Positions 18,129-26,587 of a stretch of DNA of 57,064 nucleotides are shown here, in pieces. Position numbers and translations under genes: made by a program. Every line of letters begins with the position of its first letter. Position 1 is the stretch's first letter. The notes under the pieces were generated by a model that saw only the letters and a list, made by a program, of their open reading frames with translations, was not told the DNA's origin and made no database searches. Location of the stretch: contig SVMB01000012.1 of assembly GCA_015067675.1 (NCBI GenBank), forward strand, positions 1 to 57,064, given 5' to 3'. Origin of the DNA: Oscillospiraceae bacterium. Its GTDB lineage: Bacteria > Bacillota > Clostridia > Oscillospirales > QAMX01.

Positions 18129-18166
18129 CAAAAACAAAAAAACGGCTGCCGCATATGCGGCAGCCG
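18129..18166 (-). terminator. Terminator between convergent tgt and the Gfo/Idh gene
   Basis: A 24-nt perfect palindrome at 18143-18166 flanked on the left by A5-C-A7, giving a U-rich tail for the leftward transcript. On the rightward side there is only a hairpin, which may serve tgt weakly. Confidence 0.85.
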
Positions 18167-18187
18167 CTGCTGTATCCTGAAATGAAC

Positions 18188-19198
18188 TTACTTGCTGACC
18201 AGACCGCCGGCAGCTTCTGCCTCACGCAGAACCAGCTTCACGGACTTCACAGCCTCGGCGGCAGTGGCAACGGACAGATCGTTCTTGCCCTGCAGGCCTT
18301 CGATGAAATACTTCAGCTCGTTATAGTAGCCGCCCAGATCGGAGATGTTGCCGCCGATGTCATTGTCGGCCACGTATTCCTTGGGCAGTTCGGGCTTGAA
18401 GGGAGCGGAACCATCCTCGGGATAGACGGTGATGCCGCCGTCGTGGATGATGGTCGCCTTCTCCATGCGCAGCTGATAGACTGCGGTGAAGGGATAATCC
18501 TTGGGCAGATCCCAGCAGGCCTCGGAGTAGATGGCAGCGCCGTTTTCAAAGCCGTACAGGGTCATGATGTGCATGATAACACCGTTTTCGTCACGGCTGG
18601 CCTGAGACTTCACGGAAGTGGGCTCGCCCATCAGATAACGGATGAAGTCGGCATCGTGAACGTGCATGTCCACGGCGACAACGCCGCTGCGGTTGACGTC
18701 CAGCAGCCAGCCATCGCTGGCCCAGGTGGGACGGGAGCTCAGGCGGCGGAAGGAACCGGACAGCACCTTACCGTAGGTACCGGCATCCACGGTTGCCTTG
18801 AGCCACTTGTACTCAGACCACTGACGGATAACCTGGCCGATCTGCACCTTAACACCGGTCTCGGCCTCAACTTTGAGCAGCAGCTCCATCTCGTCCTCGT
18901 TCTTGCAGACGGGCTTCTCGATGAAAACGTGTTTGCCGGCGCGCATGGCGGCGACAGCATGGGCAACGTGCATATCGGTGGGAAGGCAGATGTCAACCAC
19001 ATCCACGTCGGCCTTGGCGATCAGATCCATGCCGTACTGGTAAATCTCAGCGCCGCTCTTGGCAGCCGCGTCCTTGGCAAAGCTCTCGCGGGGATCGGCG
19101 ACCGCTACAACGCGAACGCCCAGGCTCTCCAGAGCCTGATAGCAGGCAGCGTGCATGCCGCCCATAAAGCCGCAGCCAATCAGTCCAACTTTAATCAT
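18188..19198 (-). CDS. Gfo/Idh/MocA-family NAD(P)-dependent sugar/inositol dehydrogenase
   Basis: 336 residues. The N-terminal Rossmann motif is KVGLIGCGFMGGMHA; the family motif EKPVCKNEDEME carries the conserved Lys. The C-terminal alpha/beta domain starts with LSGSFRRLSSRPTW and contains DMHVHDADFIRYLMGEP, with the catalytic-type DxxxHDxD/H pattern. Such enzymes oxidise sugars, inositols or pseudo-disaccharides; the substrate is not determined. Its start overlaps the stop of the isomerase gene by 1 nt (TAATG), so the two are translationally coupled. Confidence 0.92.
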   Translation of the reverse strand: MIKVGLIGCGFMGGMHAACYQALESLGVRVVAVADPRESFAKDAAAKSGAEIYQYGMDLIAKADVDVVDICLPTDMHVAHAVAAMRAGKHVFIEKPVCKNEDEMELLLKVEAETGVKVQIGQVIRQWSEYKWLKATVDAGTYGKVLSGSFRRLSSRPTWASDGWLLDVNRSGVVAVDMHVHDADFIRYLMGEPTSVKSQASRDENGVIMHIMTLYGFENGAAIYSEACWDLPKDYPFTAVYQLRMEKATIIHDGGITVYPEDGSAPFKPELPKEYVADNDIGGNISDLGGYYNELKYFIEGLQGKNDLSVATAAEAVKSVKLVLREAEAAGGLVSK

Positions 19199-20040
19199 TA
19201 CAGTTCTCCTCTCACAATGCGGGCCATGGAAGCCGCGGTGTTATAGATGATCTGATCCGAACCCTGGGGATACTGGGGAATCATCTCGCCGGTGACCCAG
19301 TTGTCGTAACCGACATCGGCCAGAGCCTTTCTGACTTCCTTCCAGTCCACGTCGCCGGCCAGGATGTCAACAAAGCAGTTCAGGCCGCCGGGGCTGCGGC
19401 GGTAATCCTTGAAGTGCACCTTGCGGATGCGCTTGCCGAGGATACGAATCCAGTGCTCGGGATAGCCGGAGTAAACGACGTTGCCGATATCAAAGTAGGA
19501 ACCGACATAGTCGGAGCCGATCTCATCGAGGAAAGCACGCAGCTCCAGAGGAGACAGCAGCATCTTGTTCCAGACGTTCTCAACGCCGATATGAACACCG
19601 TATTCCTCGGCGATGGGAGCCAGAGCCTTCATTTCAGCCAGGGCACGGTCGTAAGCCACGTCGTAGGCGACCACGGGACGCTCGGGCACAAATTCCACAG
19701 ACACGCTGCCGGGAACGACCAGAATGGTGTCGGCGCCCAGAGCCTTGGCAAAGCGCAGCTGAGTCACGGCGGTGTCATGGGCGTTCTTGCGCTCCTGCTC
19801 GTCGTCGGAGGTAAAGGAATAGGTCCAGTAGAGGCTGCTGGCAATGCTGGGCAGCGCAATGCCGATCTCAGCAGCGGCAGCCTTGAGGGCAGCGAGTTCT
19901 TCGTCGGTGGTGTTGGGATTGAGGTCGCCGTCAGCGTCGAGCGTCAGCTCGATACCGTCAAAGCCTGCGTCCTTGGCCAGACGCATGGCCTCAACCGCGC
20001 TCTTTCCTACGAAAGACCAGTAGCTGATAGAAGTTTTCAT
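19198..20040 (-). CDS. Sugar phosphate isomerase/epimerase, xylose-isomerase-like TIM barrel
   Basis: 280 residues, AP-endonuclease-2/xylose isomerase-like fold. Visible elements are GFDGIELTLDADGDL, a strand with VGVEN-type IGVENVWNKM, SYFDIGNVVYSGYPEHWI, KVHFKDYRR and VTGEMIPQYP. The acidic and His residues of these segments are the usual metal ligands. It is first in a two-gene operon with the Gfo/Idh dehydrogenase, a common pair in inositol and rare-sugar catabolism. A -10-like TATAAT lies at 20097-20102 (leftward) with no good -35, which fits activator dependence on the divergent AraC protein. Confidence 0.9.
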   Translation of the reverse strand: MKTSISYWSFVGKSAVEAMRLAKDAGFDGIELTLDADGDLNPNTTDEELAALKAAAAEIGIALPSIASSLYWTYSFTSDDEQERKNAHDTAVTQLRFAKALGADTILVVPGSVSVEFVPERPVVAYDVAYDRALAEMKALAPIAEEYGVHIGVENVWNKMLLSPLELRAFLDEIGSDYVGSYFDIGNVVYSGYPEHWIRILGKRIRKVHFKDYRRSPGGLNCFVDILAGDVDWKEVRKALADVGYDNWVTGEMIPQYPQGSDQIIYNTAASMARIVRGEL

Positions 20041-20124
20041 ATGGCATCTTCCTTTCTGTTGTATGGGTTTTTCGTACGCGGAATTTCTACAATCTCATTA
20101 TATGAGGATTTGTCCAATTTCGCC

Positions 20125-20158
20125 TTATGTTATATGCGCTTGATTTTATGATATATGC
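20125..20158. promoter_or_regulatory. Direct repeat at 21-bp spacing, probable AraC-family operator
   Basis: Two copies of TTATG(T/A)TATATGC lie at 20125-20137 and 20146-20158, identical at 12 of 13 positions and offset by exactly 21 bp. This geometry suits the two helix-turn-helices of an AraC protein. The left copy touches the -35 region of the leftward isomerase promoter, the expected place for an activator. Confidence 0.65.
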
Positions 20159-20179
20159 TCCTTTTTGGGAGGTGATCGC

Positions 20180-21070
20180 TTGAGTCCGTTCAAAATGCAT
20201 AAATTGGACCCTGTATTTTTTGTCAAAGAGCTCATCAACGCATCCTACTATAACCTTCCCCGCAACTTTGACTTCGACGGCGAGAGTCATGATTTCTGGG
20301 AACTGATTTATGTTGATCGCGGTCAGATCATTGTCGGTTCCGAGGATCGCAATTACCTGCTGATGGCGGGTGAAATGGCATTTTACACACCCGGAGAGTT
20401 TCATTCGATCCATCTCTGTGAGGAACAGCCCGCAAGTATCGTCGTCATCTCCTTTAACTCCGAAAGTGCAACCATGGATGCCTTCGAGCACAAAATCCTC
20501 GTCCTGGGCGATGCAGAAAAGCAGTGCCTTGCCACCATCGTGGAAGAAGCCGCCGATACCTTCCTGCATTTTGACAACATCCCCGCAGCCATCGATCTGG
20601 AACGTGCCGAGCATCCTCCCTTCGGCAGCGAGCAGATCATCAAAAACCGGCTGGAGGAGCTCTTTATCCGCATCTACCGCCGCCGCGAAAACATCTCCAT
20701 CACCAGTCGTACCGTACCGCCAAGCCGTCTGCTCAGATCCTCGGAGCTTGTGGCGCAGGTTCAGGATTACATGAGCTCCCATTTTGCAGACAAGCTCAGT
20801 CTTGAGGTTATCGCTGCCACCCACAACATCAGTGTTGCCTATCTGCGCAGGATCTTCAAGCTCAAAGCCGGTCTCCCCGTCATGACATATCTGACCAAAC
20901 TGCGCATCAGCGAGGCCAAACGTCTCATCAATGAGGGAAAGCTCAATTTCACCCAGATCGCCGAAGCCGTGGGCTATGACAACATCTACTATTTCTCCTC
21001 TGCCTTCAAGAAGCAGACCGGCATGACCCTCACCGAGTTTTCCCGGTCCGTACGCCGTGATCGCCTGTAA
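20180..21070 (+). CDS. AraC-family transcriptional regulator
   Basis: About 296 residues. The N-terminal cupin (HDFWELIYVDRGQIIVG, MAFYTPGEFHSIHL) is followed by a linker and a C-terminal AraC double helix-turn-helix (LSLEVIAATHNISVAYLRRI, then AEAVGYDNIYYFSSAFKKQTG). The start is the TTG at 20180, placed 5 nt after a nearly perfect GGGAGGTGA; an earlier in-frame TTG at 20165 overlaps that site. Divergent from the isomerase/dehydrogenase operon, which it probably activates through the 21-bp repeat. Confidence 0.9.
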   Translation: MSPFKMHKLDPVFFVKELINASYYNLPRNFDFDGESHDFWELIYVDRGQIIVGSEDRNYLLMAGEMAFYTPGEFHSIHLCEEQPASIVVISFNSESATMDAFEHKILVLGDAEKQCLATIVEEAADTFLHFDNIPAAIDLERAEHPPFGSEQIIKNRLEELFIRIYRRRENISITSRTVPPSRLLRSSELVAQVQDYMSSHFADKLSLEVIAATHNISVAYLRRIFKLKAGLPVMTYLTKLRISEAKRLINEGKLNFTQIAEAVGYDNIYYFSSAFKKQTGMTLTEFSRSVRRDRL

Positions 21071-21084
21071 TATAAGCCCATGAA

Positions 21085-21114
21085 CAGAGGCTGCCGCAAT
21101 TGCGGCAGCCTCTG
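21085..21114. terminator. 30-nt palindrome between convergent genes
   Basis: A perfect palindrome containing GGCTGCCGC and its complement. Neither side has a good U-tract, so it is probably a bidirectional, imperfect terminator for the AraC gene and the TPM gene. Confidence 0.6.
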
Positions 21115-21131
21115 ACTGCTGATATACACTT

Positions 21132-22214
21132 TTATCGGCGACCGGCGCCGCCGCCGCGGCTGGAACCGCCGCCTCCGCTTCGTCCTCCCCTGCTTCCGCC
21201 TGAGAAGCCGCCGGAACGTCCCGATCCGCTGCGTGAAGAGAAGCCCCCGCCGGAGCGGCTTGAAAATCCGCCCGAACGATTGGACGTACGGCTGTTAAAC
21301 CCACCCGGACGCGGACCGCCGAAGCCTCCCATATGGCCCGGACGATGTCCGAATCCGCCTATACCGCCAAAACCTCCCGGCGGAGGCGGTACTCTGCGGT
21401 GGAGATTGCGGTAGGGATCATATCTGCGGCCGCCCACGGCATTGCCGATGCCGCGGCCGATGGTACGGCTCACGGAGCTGACCGCAAGCACGATCACGCC
21501 GATCACCAGGCCGAAAATCACCAGCACCACAATCAGTACGCCAAATCCCAGAAAGCGGATACCGGCACCGATACTGCTCACATGATCGGAATCATGCCCG
21601 TAATCGGGGCGGTACTCACCCGGAGCATCATAATCTCTGGTTGTCACGGCAGGCCGGGTCTGTACGCTGCTGCCGGACAGTGCACCGCTCTGGTCAGCAC
21701 CGGCGTTCACGCCGTAATGGCTGCACAGCGCCGCAAGAAGGGAATCGTAAGTTTTTCGCACACCTGCATCATAGTTTTCCGCCGCGAAATCCGGCTCCAT
21801 ATCCCGGTCAAGGATGGTCTGCAGCGTGCCGGAGGGCAGTACGCTTTCCAGTCCCTTTCCCTGCAGCAGGTAGTAGTTTTCCTCGCCGATGACCACGAGC
21901 AGCAGCAGGCCGTTGTTCTTTTCCGACGAACCGATGCCCCAGTCGTTGAAGAGCTCATAGGCATAATCGGCAATGTTGGCGCCGCCGATGAAGTCCACGG
22001 TTACAACACAGATCTGCACGCCGGTCTGATCGTCAAGCGATCCCGCGGTGTCCAGAATGTACGCCGTCGTTTCCTCGCTGAGAATTTCCGACTGGTCATT
22101 GACGTAAAACGAATCAGTCGGGGCAATGACCTCTGCCGCACACACTGCGGGCAGCAGTATGCCGAGGCAGGCCATCAGCAGCGCAAAGCTGCGGGCTAAT
22201 CTGCGAATGTTCAA
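21132..22214 (-). CDS. TPM-domain membrane protein with Gly/Ser-rich tail
   Basis: About 360 residues. A signal peptide or N-terminal anchor (LARSFALLMACLGILLPA) is followed by a TPM domain at about 30-170 (FYVNDQSEILSEETT, QICVVTVDFIGGANIADYAY, NNGLLLLVVIGEENYYLLQG). A single membrane span (FGVLIVVLVIFGLVIGVIVL) and a long Gly/Arg/Ser tail follow. The start is TTG at 22214 with GGAG 6 nt upstream; the longer frame would overlap lemA. TPM proteins often pair with LemA proteins, as here. The role is probably envelope-related but is not established. Confidence 0.85.
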   Translation of the reverse strand: MNIRRLARSFALLMACLGILLPAVCAAEVIAPTDSFYVNDQSEILSEETTAYILDTAGSLDDQTGVQICVVTVDFIGGANIADYAYELFNDWGIGSSEKNNGLLLLVVIGEENYYLLQGKGLESVLPSGTLQTILDRDMEPDFAAENYDAGVRKTYDSLLAALCSHYGVNAGADQSGALSGSSVQTRPAVTTRDYDAPGEYRPDYGHDSDHVSSIGAGIRFLGFGVLIVVLVIFGLVIGVIVLAVSSVSRTIGRGIGNAVGGRRYDPYRNLHRRVPPPPGGFGGIGGFGHRPGHMGGFGGPRPGGFNSRTSNRSGGFSSRSGGGFSSRSGSGRSGGFSGGSRGGRSGGGGSSRGGGAGRR

Positions 22215-22245
22215 TTTTTTCTCCGTTCTAAAAAATACAGCGCGC

Positions 22246-22794
22246 TTATCGGAACTCATCCAGCCGATCAACACCGTTGACCGCCGCAATCAGCAAGGTC
22301 GGAAAGTCCGCAAGCATGGAATTAAACTCCGCCGCCACGGCATTATAGCCGTCATGGCTGATGGTCATATTGCGCGAGCTCATCTCGGTGAACTGTTCAT
22401 TCAGCAGCCGCTCATCCTTTTCGGAAAGCTCCATGGCTGACAGGGTATTATACAGCGCGGTGCTGGAAATAGTCAGGTCATAATTGGCCTCAAAATATTC
22501 CTGCACGCTCACTGCGGCATTCATCGCTTTGACTGCCTTTTCAACAGGGGTCCACACCTCGTCGGTGGGCTTGAGATACCGCCCTGCGATCGTGAGGAGA
22601 TTGTGCGCCGCGGTCTGGCGCATCATCAGATCGTTATAGATGCACAGACCGTCGCCATCCACGCCGTCATAAAAGCATTGAAGTTGCCGCTCTCTGTACT
22701 TTTCAAGCTTCCTGCCGCCGCCAAAGAGAATGGAAATCACCACGCAAAAAATGAGCACGATGATGGCAATCCGCTTGCCGGTTTTCATCTTCAT
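22246..22794 (-). CDS. LemA family membrane protein
   Basis: 182 residues with one N-terminal membrane span (IAIIVLIFCVVISILFG) and a helical domain whose spacing and composition match LemA (QTAAHNLLTIAGRYL, AVKAMNAAVSV, YNAVAAEFNSMLADFP). The usual C-terminal GNAR/Pro motif is weak. It lies 31 nt before the TPM gene, and the lemA-TPM pair is widespread. Function unknown. Confidence 0.8.
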   Translation of the reverse strand: MKMKTGKRIAIIVLIFCVVISILFGGGRKLEKYRERQLQCFYDGVDGDGLCIYNDLMMRQTAAHNLLTIAGRYLKPTDEVWTPVEKAVKAMNAAVSVQEYFEANYDLTISSTALYNTLSAMELSEKDERLLNEQFTEMSSRNMTISHDGYNAVAAEFNSMLADFPTLLIAAVNGVDRLDEFR

Positions 22795-22851
22795 AAAGTC
22801 TCCTTTTCAGCTTTCACCGCGTACTGTTCTACGCCTGCGGTGACAAGCGCT

Positions 22852-23994
22852 TTATCGAAGAGCAAGGAGCTTTGCTTTGAGCTCATCCTCGATCTTCACC
22901 AGTTCATCCTCGGCAGCACGGCGCTTGGCACGGCCTTCATCCTGAATCCGCTTGACCTCATCCAGGGTGGAGATCAGGCTCTGGTTGGTCTGCTTGAGGG
23001 TCTCGATATCAATGATACCGCGCTCGGCTTCACGAGCAGTCTCGAGGGTGCCCATCTTCAGGGTCTCTGCATTCTTCTTGAGCAGCTCATTGGTCATATC
23101 CGTCACGGCGCGCTGGGCTTCCATGGCCTGACGGGAATGGGCGATGCCAAGCGCCAGCAGCATCTGGCTCTTCCAGAGAGGAATGGTGTTGACGATAGTG
23201 GACTGGATCTTCTCGGCCATCAGAGAGTCGTTATTCTGCAGCAGACGAATCTGGGGCGCCATCTGGATGGACACGTTGCGGGTCAGCTCCAGGTCATAGA
23301 GCTTCTTTTCAAAGCGGTCGCAGAAGTTTGCCATATCGCGTGCCGCCTGCGCATCCTCGGGAAGACCCGATGCCTGCGCCTTTGCGGTAAGCTGGGCAAG
23401 CTTCGTCGCGCGGGTTTCCTCCAGCTTCTTCTTACCGGCGAGGATATACATGGTCAGTTCCTTGAAGTAGGCAAGATTCAGATCATACATCTTATCCATC
23501 ACGGCGATGTCCTTGAGCAGCGTAATCTGATGCTCTTCCAGCATGCCGGCGATCTTGTCAACATTGACCTCGCAGCTGTCGTACTTGGCTTTGAGCGCAG
23601 TAATCTGATTGGCAGAGCGCTTGAAGAAGCCGAAGAAACCGCGGCGATCCTCCTCGGTCAGCGTAAAGCCCTTGAGCTCCACGATCAGGTCGCTCATCAT
23701 GTCGCCGACCTCGCCCAGATCCTTGGTCTTAACCTTCTCCAGGGCAGTATCGGAAAAACCCGCCAGCTTTTTCTGGGCTGCAGCACCGTACTGCAGTACC
23801 ATCGCGGAATCTTCGATGTTGATCTTCTCGGCAAACTCGTCAACCGTGCGCTGTTCCTCAGGGGAAAGCTGCTGCAGCTGCTTGACAGTCTCGGCAACAA
23901 CGTCTGCTTCCTTCTTCACTTCCAGCTCAATGGCAGAGACTTCTTCCTCGGCATTGGGATCAAGGGTCAGCGTGGGCTTATAGTTTTCAAGCAT
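22852..23994 (-). CDS. TelA/KlaA family toxic-anion-resistance-like protein
   Basis: 380 residues, soluble and highly helical, likely a coiled-coil bundle. TelA-family landmarks include FSDTALEKVKTKDLGEVGDM, then FFGFFKRSANQITALKAKYD, MYDLNLAYFKELTMYILAGK, LLQNNDSLMAEKIQSTIVNT and IPLWKSQM. B. subtilis YaaN belongs to this family and is also adjacent to xpaC. The name comes from tellurite resistance plasmids, but the cellular role is not known; an envelope-stress role is a guess. Follows xpaC by 44 nt. Confidence 0.92.
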   Translation of the reverse strand: MLENYKPTLTLDPNAEEEVSAIELEVKKEADVVAETVKQLQQLSPEEQRTVDEFAEKINIEDSAMVLQYGAAAQKKLAGFSDTALEKVKTKDLGEVGDMMSDLIVELKGFTLTEEDRRGFFGFFKRSANQITALKAKYDSCEVNVDKIAGMLEEHQITLLKDIAVMDKMYDLNLAYFKELTMYILAGKKKLEETRATKLAQLTAKAQASGLPEDAQAARDMANFCDRFEKKLYDLELTRNVSIQMAPQIRLLQNNDSLMAEKIQSTIVNTIPLWKSQMLLALGIAHSRQAMEAQRAVTDMTNELLKKNAETLKMGTLETAREAERGIIDIETLKQTNQSLISTLDEVKRIQDEGRAKRRAAEDELVKIEDELKAKLLALR

Positions 23995-24038
23995 GGTAAC
24001 GGTACTCCTTTCAAATATCCTTGGGATGGACAGCTTAC

Positions 24039-24704
24039 TTACAGCGTCCGGTCCTCTTTTTTAAGGCCTTCGGTGCGCATCATGGTTTCCAGTACGTCAA
24101 TATCGGTGGTGATATCCAGCGCCTCGTCGGCAAACAGGTTATCCGCCTGCTTTTCAAATGCATTGGCAACCATGTCCATGTTATTCTTGATGGAATCCAG
24201 CGTCACACGGATATTCTCACCGACAACCTCCTGCATGGAAAGCTTACGATAGGATTCCAGCAGCTTAATGGATGTGGGTAAGTAATAGTTGAGGAATTTG
24301 CGGATATCATCCGCCCGGTCGGGCTTCTCGGCGATGGTATCAAAGATTGTACGGCAGGCTTTCTCCATGCGGGAGATTTCCAGCGACACATACTCATCTT
24401 TGATGTCATCGTTGAGGCTCTGAAGCTTTGCAATCGCCTCACGGCCGCGCCGGATCACCTCGTCAACCTCGGGATTGCCGGTACTCACGGGCTTTTCGGG
24501 CCTGGGCTTGGGCACGGGAGCCGCCACTTCCTTCTTTGGGAAGAACGGCAGGCAGATACAATACACCGCCGCACTCAGAATCGCCGCCAACAAAATCTGC
24601 TTGCCCGTATACAGCGGGAAACACAGTCCGTACAGCAGCCAGAAACCGGCAACAATATAAATCGGGACCGCACTGCGGACTTTTTTTACCTTTTTATCCT
24701 TCAT
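24039..24704 (-). CDS. xpaC: XpaC-like 5-bromo-4-chloroindolyl phosphate hydrolysis family protein
   Basis: About 221 residues. Two adjacent hydrophobic segments near the N-terminus (AVPIYIVAGFWLLYGLCFPL and ILLAAILSAAVYCICLPFF) precede a Pro-rich linker and a helical cytoplasmic domain containing VDEVIRRGREAIAKLQSLND and FLNYYLPTSIKLLESYRKL, typical of the family. The start is the ATG at 24704 with AAAGG at 6 nt. Its pairing with telA matches xpaC-yaaN of Bacillus. The biochemical role is unclear despite the family name. Confidence 0.85.
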   Translation of the reverse strand: MKDKKVKKVRSAVPIYIVAGFWLLYGLCFPLYTGKQILLAAILSAAVYCICLPFFPKKEVAAPVPKPRPEKPVSTGNPEVDEVIRRGREAIAKLQSLNDDIKDEYVSLEISRMEKACRTIFDTIAEKPDRADDIRKFLNYYLPTSIKLLESYRKLSMQEVVGENIRVTLDSIKNNMDMVANAFEKQADNLFADEALDITTDIDVLETMMRTEGLKKEDRTL

Positions 24705-24718
24705 CGTGAGCCTTTCTT

Positions 24719-24775
24719 CCGGCAGCACTTTCTGCCGGATTCCGAAAAGCGCCGCAGTATTCGCTGCGGCGCTTT
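24719..24775. terminator. Two adjacent hairpins between ricT and xpaC
   Basis: Hairpin one: CCGGCAG (24719-24725) with CTGCCGG (24732-24738). Hairpin two: a 12-bp stem, 24746-24757 with 24764-24775. Leftward tails are short (TTTTC after the second). They probably attenuate read-through from the darA-holB-ricT operon into xpaC-telA. Confidence 0.6.
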
Positions 24776-24781
24776 CAATCC

Positions 24782-25642
24782 TTACTCTTCGCTTTTCGGC
24801 GCTTCATTCGCAGGATTCGGGCGGGGACCTCTGCTTTCACGCACAGGTTCGCACTCCGACTTATGAAACACCTTCGGCGGCTCAGTGGAACGGTCAATGC
24901 GTACCTTGACCATGCCGCGCAGGAGATTGGTTTCCACGACCGTACCGATACCGGCAGGCGTCTTGACGGTGGAATCCACTCTGGGGGTGGTGCGGTTGAG
25001 ATCCTCATAGGCTTCCTGCTCATATTTCAGGCAGCACATGAGTCTGCCGCAGGTACCGGAGATCTTGGTGGGGTTCAGGCTGAGGTTCTGCTCCTTGGCC
25101 ATCTTGATGGACACAGGCTGGAACTCATCCAGGAAGGACGTGCAGCAGAAGGGACGTCCGCAGATGCCAAGGCCGCCGCAGAGCTTTGCCTCGTCGCGCA
25201 CGCCGATCTGACGCAGTTCGATGCGCATACGGAAAACGGAGGCCAGATCCTTGACCAGCTCGCGGAAATCCACGCGGCCCTCAGCCGCGAAGTAGAACAG
25301 GATCTTGGAACCATCAAAGGTATATTCCGCCTCGATGAGCTTCATGTCCAGTTTATGCGCTGCAATCTTTTTCTTGCAGACGGCAAAGGCTTCCTTTGCC
25401 TTTTTTTCATTTGCCTCAACGACCGCCAGATCGGCAGGCGTTGCAATACGCAATGTTTTACGCAGGGGCGACACCAGTTCAGACTCATCGATCTCACGGT
25501 TCTTCTGCAGAACCTGCGCCATTTCAACACCGCGGGAGGTCTCAACGATGACGTAATCGCCTTCCTCAACGGTCAGGCCGCAGGGATCAAAGTAATATAT
25601 CTTACCAACGGGCTTGAACCGTACCCCAATAATTTCGATCAA
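24782..25642 (-). CDS. ricT: PSP1-domain protein, RicT (YaaT) family
   Basis: 286 residues. The N-terminal half (GVRFKPVGKIYYFDP, YVIVETSRGVEMAQVLQKN) and the C-terminal PSP1 domain are in place. The family cysteines are all present: KLCGGLGICGRPFCCTSF and GTCGRLMCCLKYE. In B. subtilis the Ric complex (RicA/RicF/RicT) carries iron-sulfur clusters and promotes RNA processing by RNase Y, with effects on sporulation and competence. The start appears to be TTG at 25642 with AAAGGA about 10 nt upstream. Follows holB by 18 nt. Confidence 0.93.
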   Translation of the reverse strand: MIEIIGVRFKPVGKIYYFDPCGLTVEEGDYVIVETSRGVEMAQVLQKNREIDESELVSPLRKTLRIATPADLAVVEANEKKAKEAFAVCKKKIAAHKLDMKLIEAEYTFDGSKILFYFAAEGRVDFRELVKDLASVFRMRIELRQIGVRDEAKLCGGLGICGRPFCCTSFLDEFQPVSIKMAKEQNLSLNPTKISGTCGRLMCCLKYEQEAYEDLNRTTPRVDSTVKTPAGIGTVVETNLLRGMVKVRIDRSTEPPKVFHKSECEPVRESRGPRPNPANEAPKSEE

Positions 25643-25660
25643 AGCAATATAATCCTTTCG

Positions 25661-26584
25661 TTAACGTCCGCCAAACACAGCCGCAGCATATGCGCCGCAC
25701 AGATGCGCCGGGTGGACATTGTTGTTGGAACAACGCAGAGCAAGCTCACCTGCCAGCTCCGCTATATCAAGCAGCTTCATACTGTCAAGCCGCGCATAGC
25801 GCGGTTTTTCCCCTGCAGCCCGTGCCGCAAGCTCATCGCGCAGCAGCTGCCGCTGCGCATTCATGATGCGGGTAAACTCGTCACGTTTGCTTTTCTCAAG
25901 CCCCGACATCACAGACCAGAATTTCAGTTCATCGCCCGCATCCAGAAGGGCCAGCAGCTCACCGGCTTTTTCCCGGCTGCCCTCATCGGCTCCCTGCTGC
26001 TCCAGATACGCACGTGCGGCCTCCGGATATCCGCCGCAGGCTTTCAGAGCTGCATCGCAGGCTGCCGCATCGGCCTGGGGACATGCTTTGCGCAGCAAAG
26101 CCAGCGCATCCGCCGTTTCCGGCGGCTGCGTGTAAAGAATCAAGGATCTTGAACGGACCGTCTGCAGTATCTGCGCCGGATTTTCCGTCAGCAGAAAGAA
26201 AACCACCCCGGACGGCGGTTCTTCAAGCAGCGTCAGCAGCGCATTCTGGGTATTGGCGTTGGCATTGTGCATATGGCAGATGATGAACACACGCCTCGGC
26301 GCTTCACCGGGACTGGTAAAGGCCTCCTGACGTATCCGACGGGCAGTCTCGACCTTGATCTCGGCCTCTCCCTCGTCGATTTCCGTCAGATCCGGGTGTT
26401 CCCCCCGCAGCGCAAGCCCTCTGTGATCTTCCAGCAGCACAGCTGCCGCCTCACGTGCCAGGGCTTTTTTTCCTGCACCTGCCGGACCTGCAAGCATGAC
26501 TGTCTGCGCGAGGCTCCCTTTTGTCAGAGCCTCGCGCAGCTGCTGCTTTACATGTTCATTTCCGACAATTCCGTCGAAGAGCAT
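25661..26584 (-). CDS. holB: DNA polymerase III delta-prime subunit, zinc module missing
   Basis: 307 residues of the clamp-loader AAA+ family. Walker A is GPAGAGKKAL (about 33-42) and sensor/SRC-like residues are in TVRSRS (normally SRC). The middle has the delta-prime pattern HNANANTQNALLTLLEEPPS. The region that usually holds four zinc-binding cysteines is replaced by LLEDHRGLALRGEHPDLTEI, with no Cys and apparently shorter. The helical C-terminal domain follows. Neighbours darA and ricT match the Bacillus gene order. The assignment is firm; loss of the zinc site is the oddity. Confidence 0.88.
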   Translation of the reverse strand: MLFDGIVGNEHVKQQLREALTKGSLAQTVMLAGPAGAGKKALAREAAAVLLEDHRGLALRGEHPDLTEIDEGEAEIKVETARRIRQEAFTSPGEAPRRVFIICHMHNANANTQNALLTLLEEPPSGVVFFLLTENPAQILQTVRSRSLILYTQPPETADALALLRKACPQADAAACDAALKACGGYPEAARAYLEQQGADEGSREKAGELLALLDAGDELKFWSVMSGLEKSKRDEFTRIMNAQRQLLRDELAARAAGEKPRYARLDSMKLLDIAELAGELALRCSNNNVHPAHLCGAYAAAVFGGR

Positions 26585-26587
26585 CCC

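Noticed and set aside
21132..21420. CRISPR-like or tandem DNA repeat in the end of the TPM gene
   Set aside because: The repetition is codon-level (Gly/Ser/Arg-rich tail GGFSSRSGGG-type units), not regular spacers between identical repeats.
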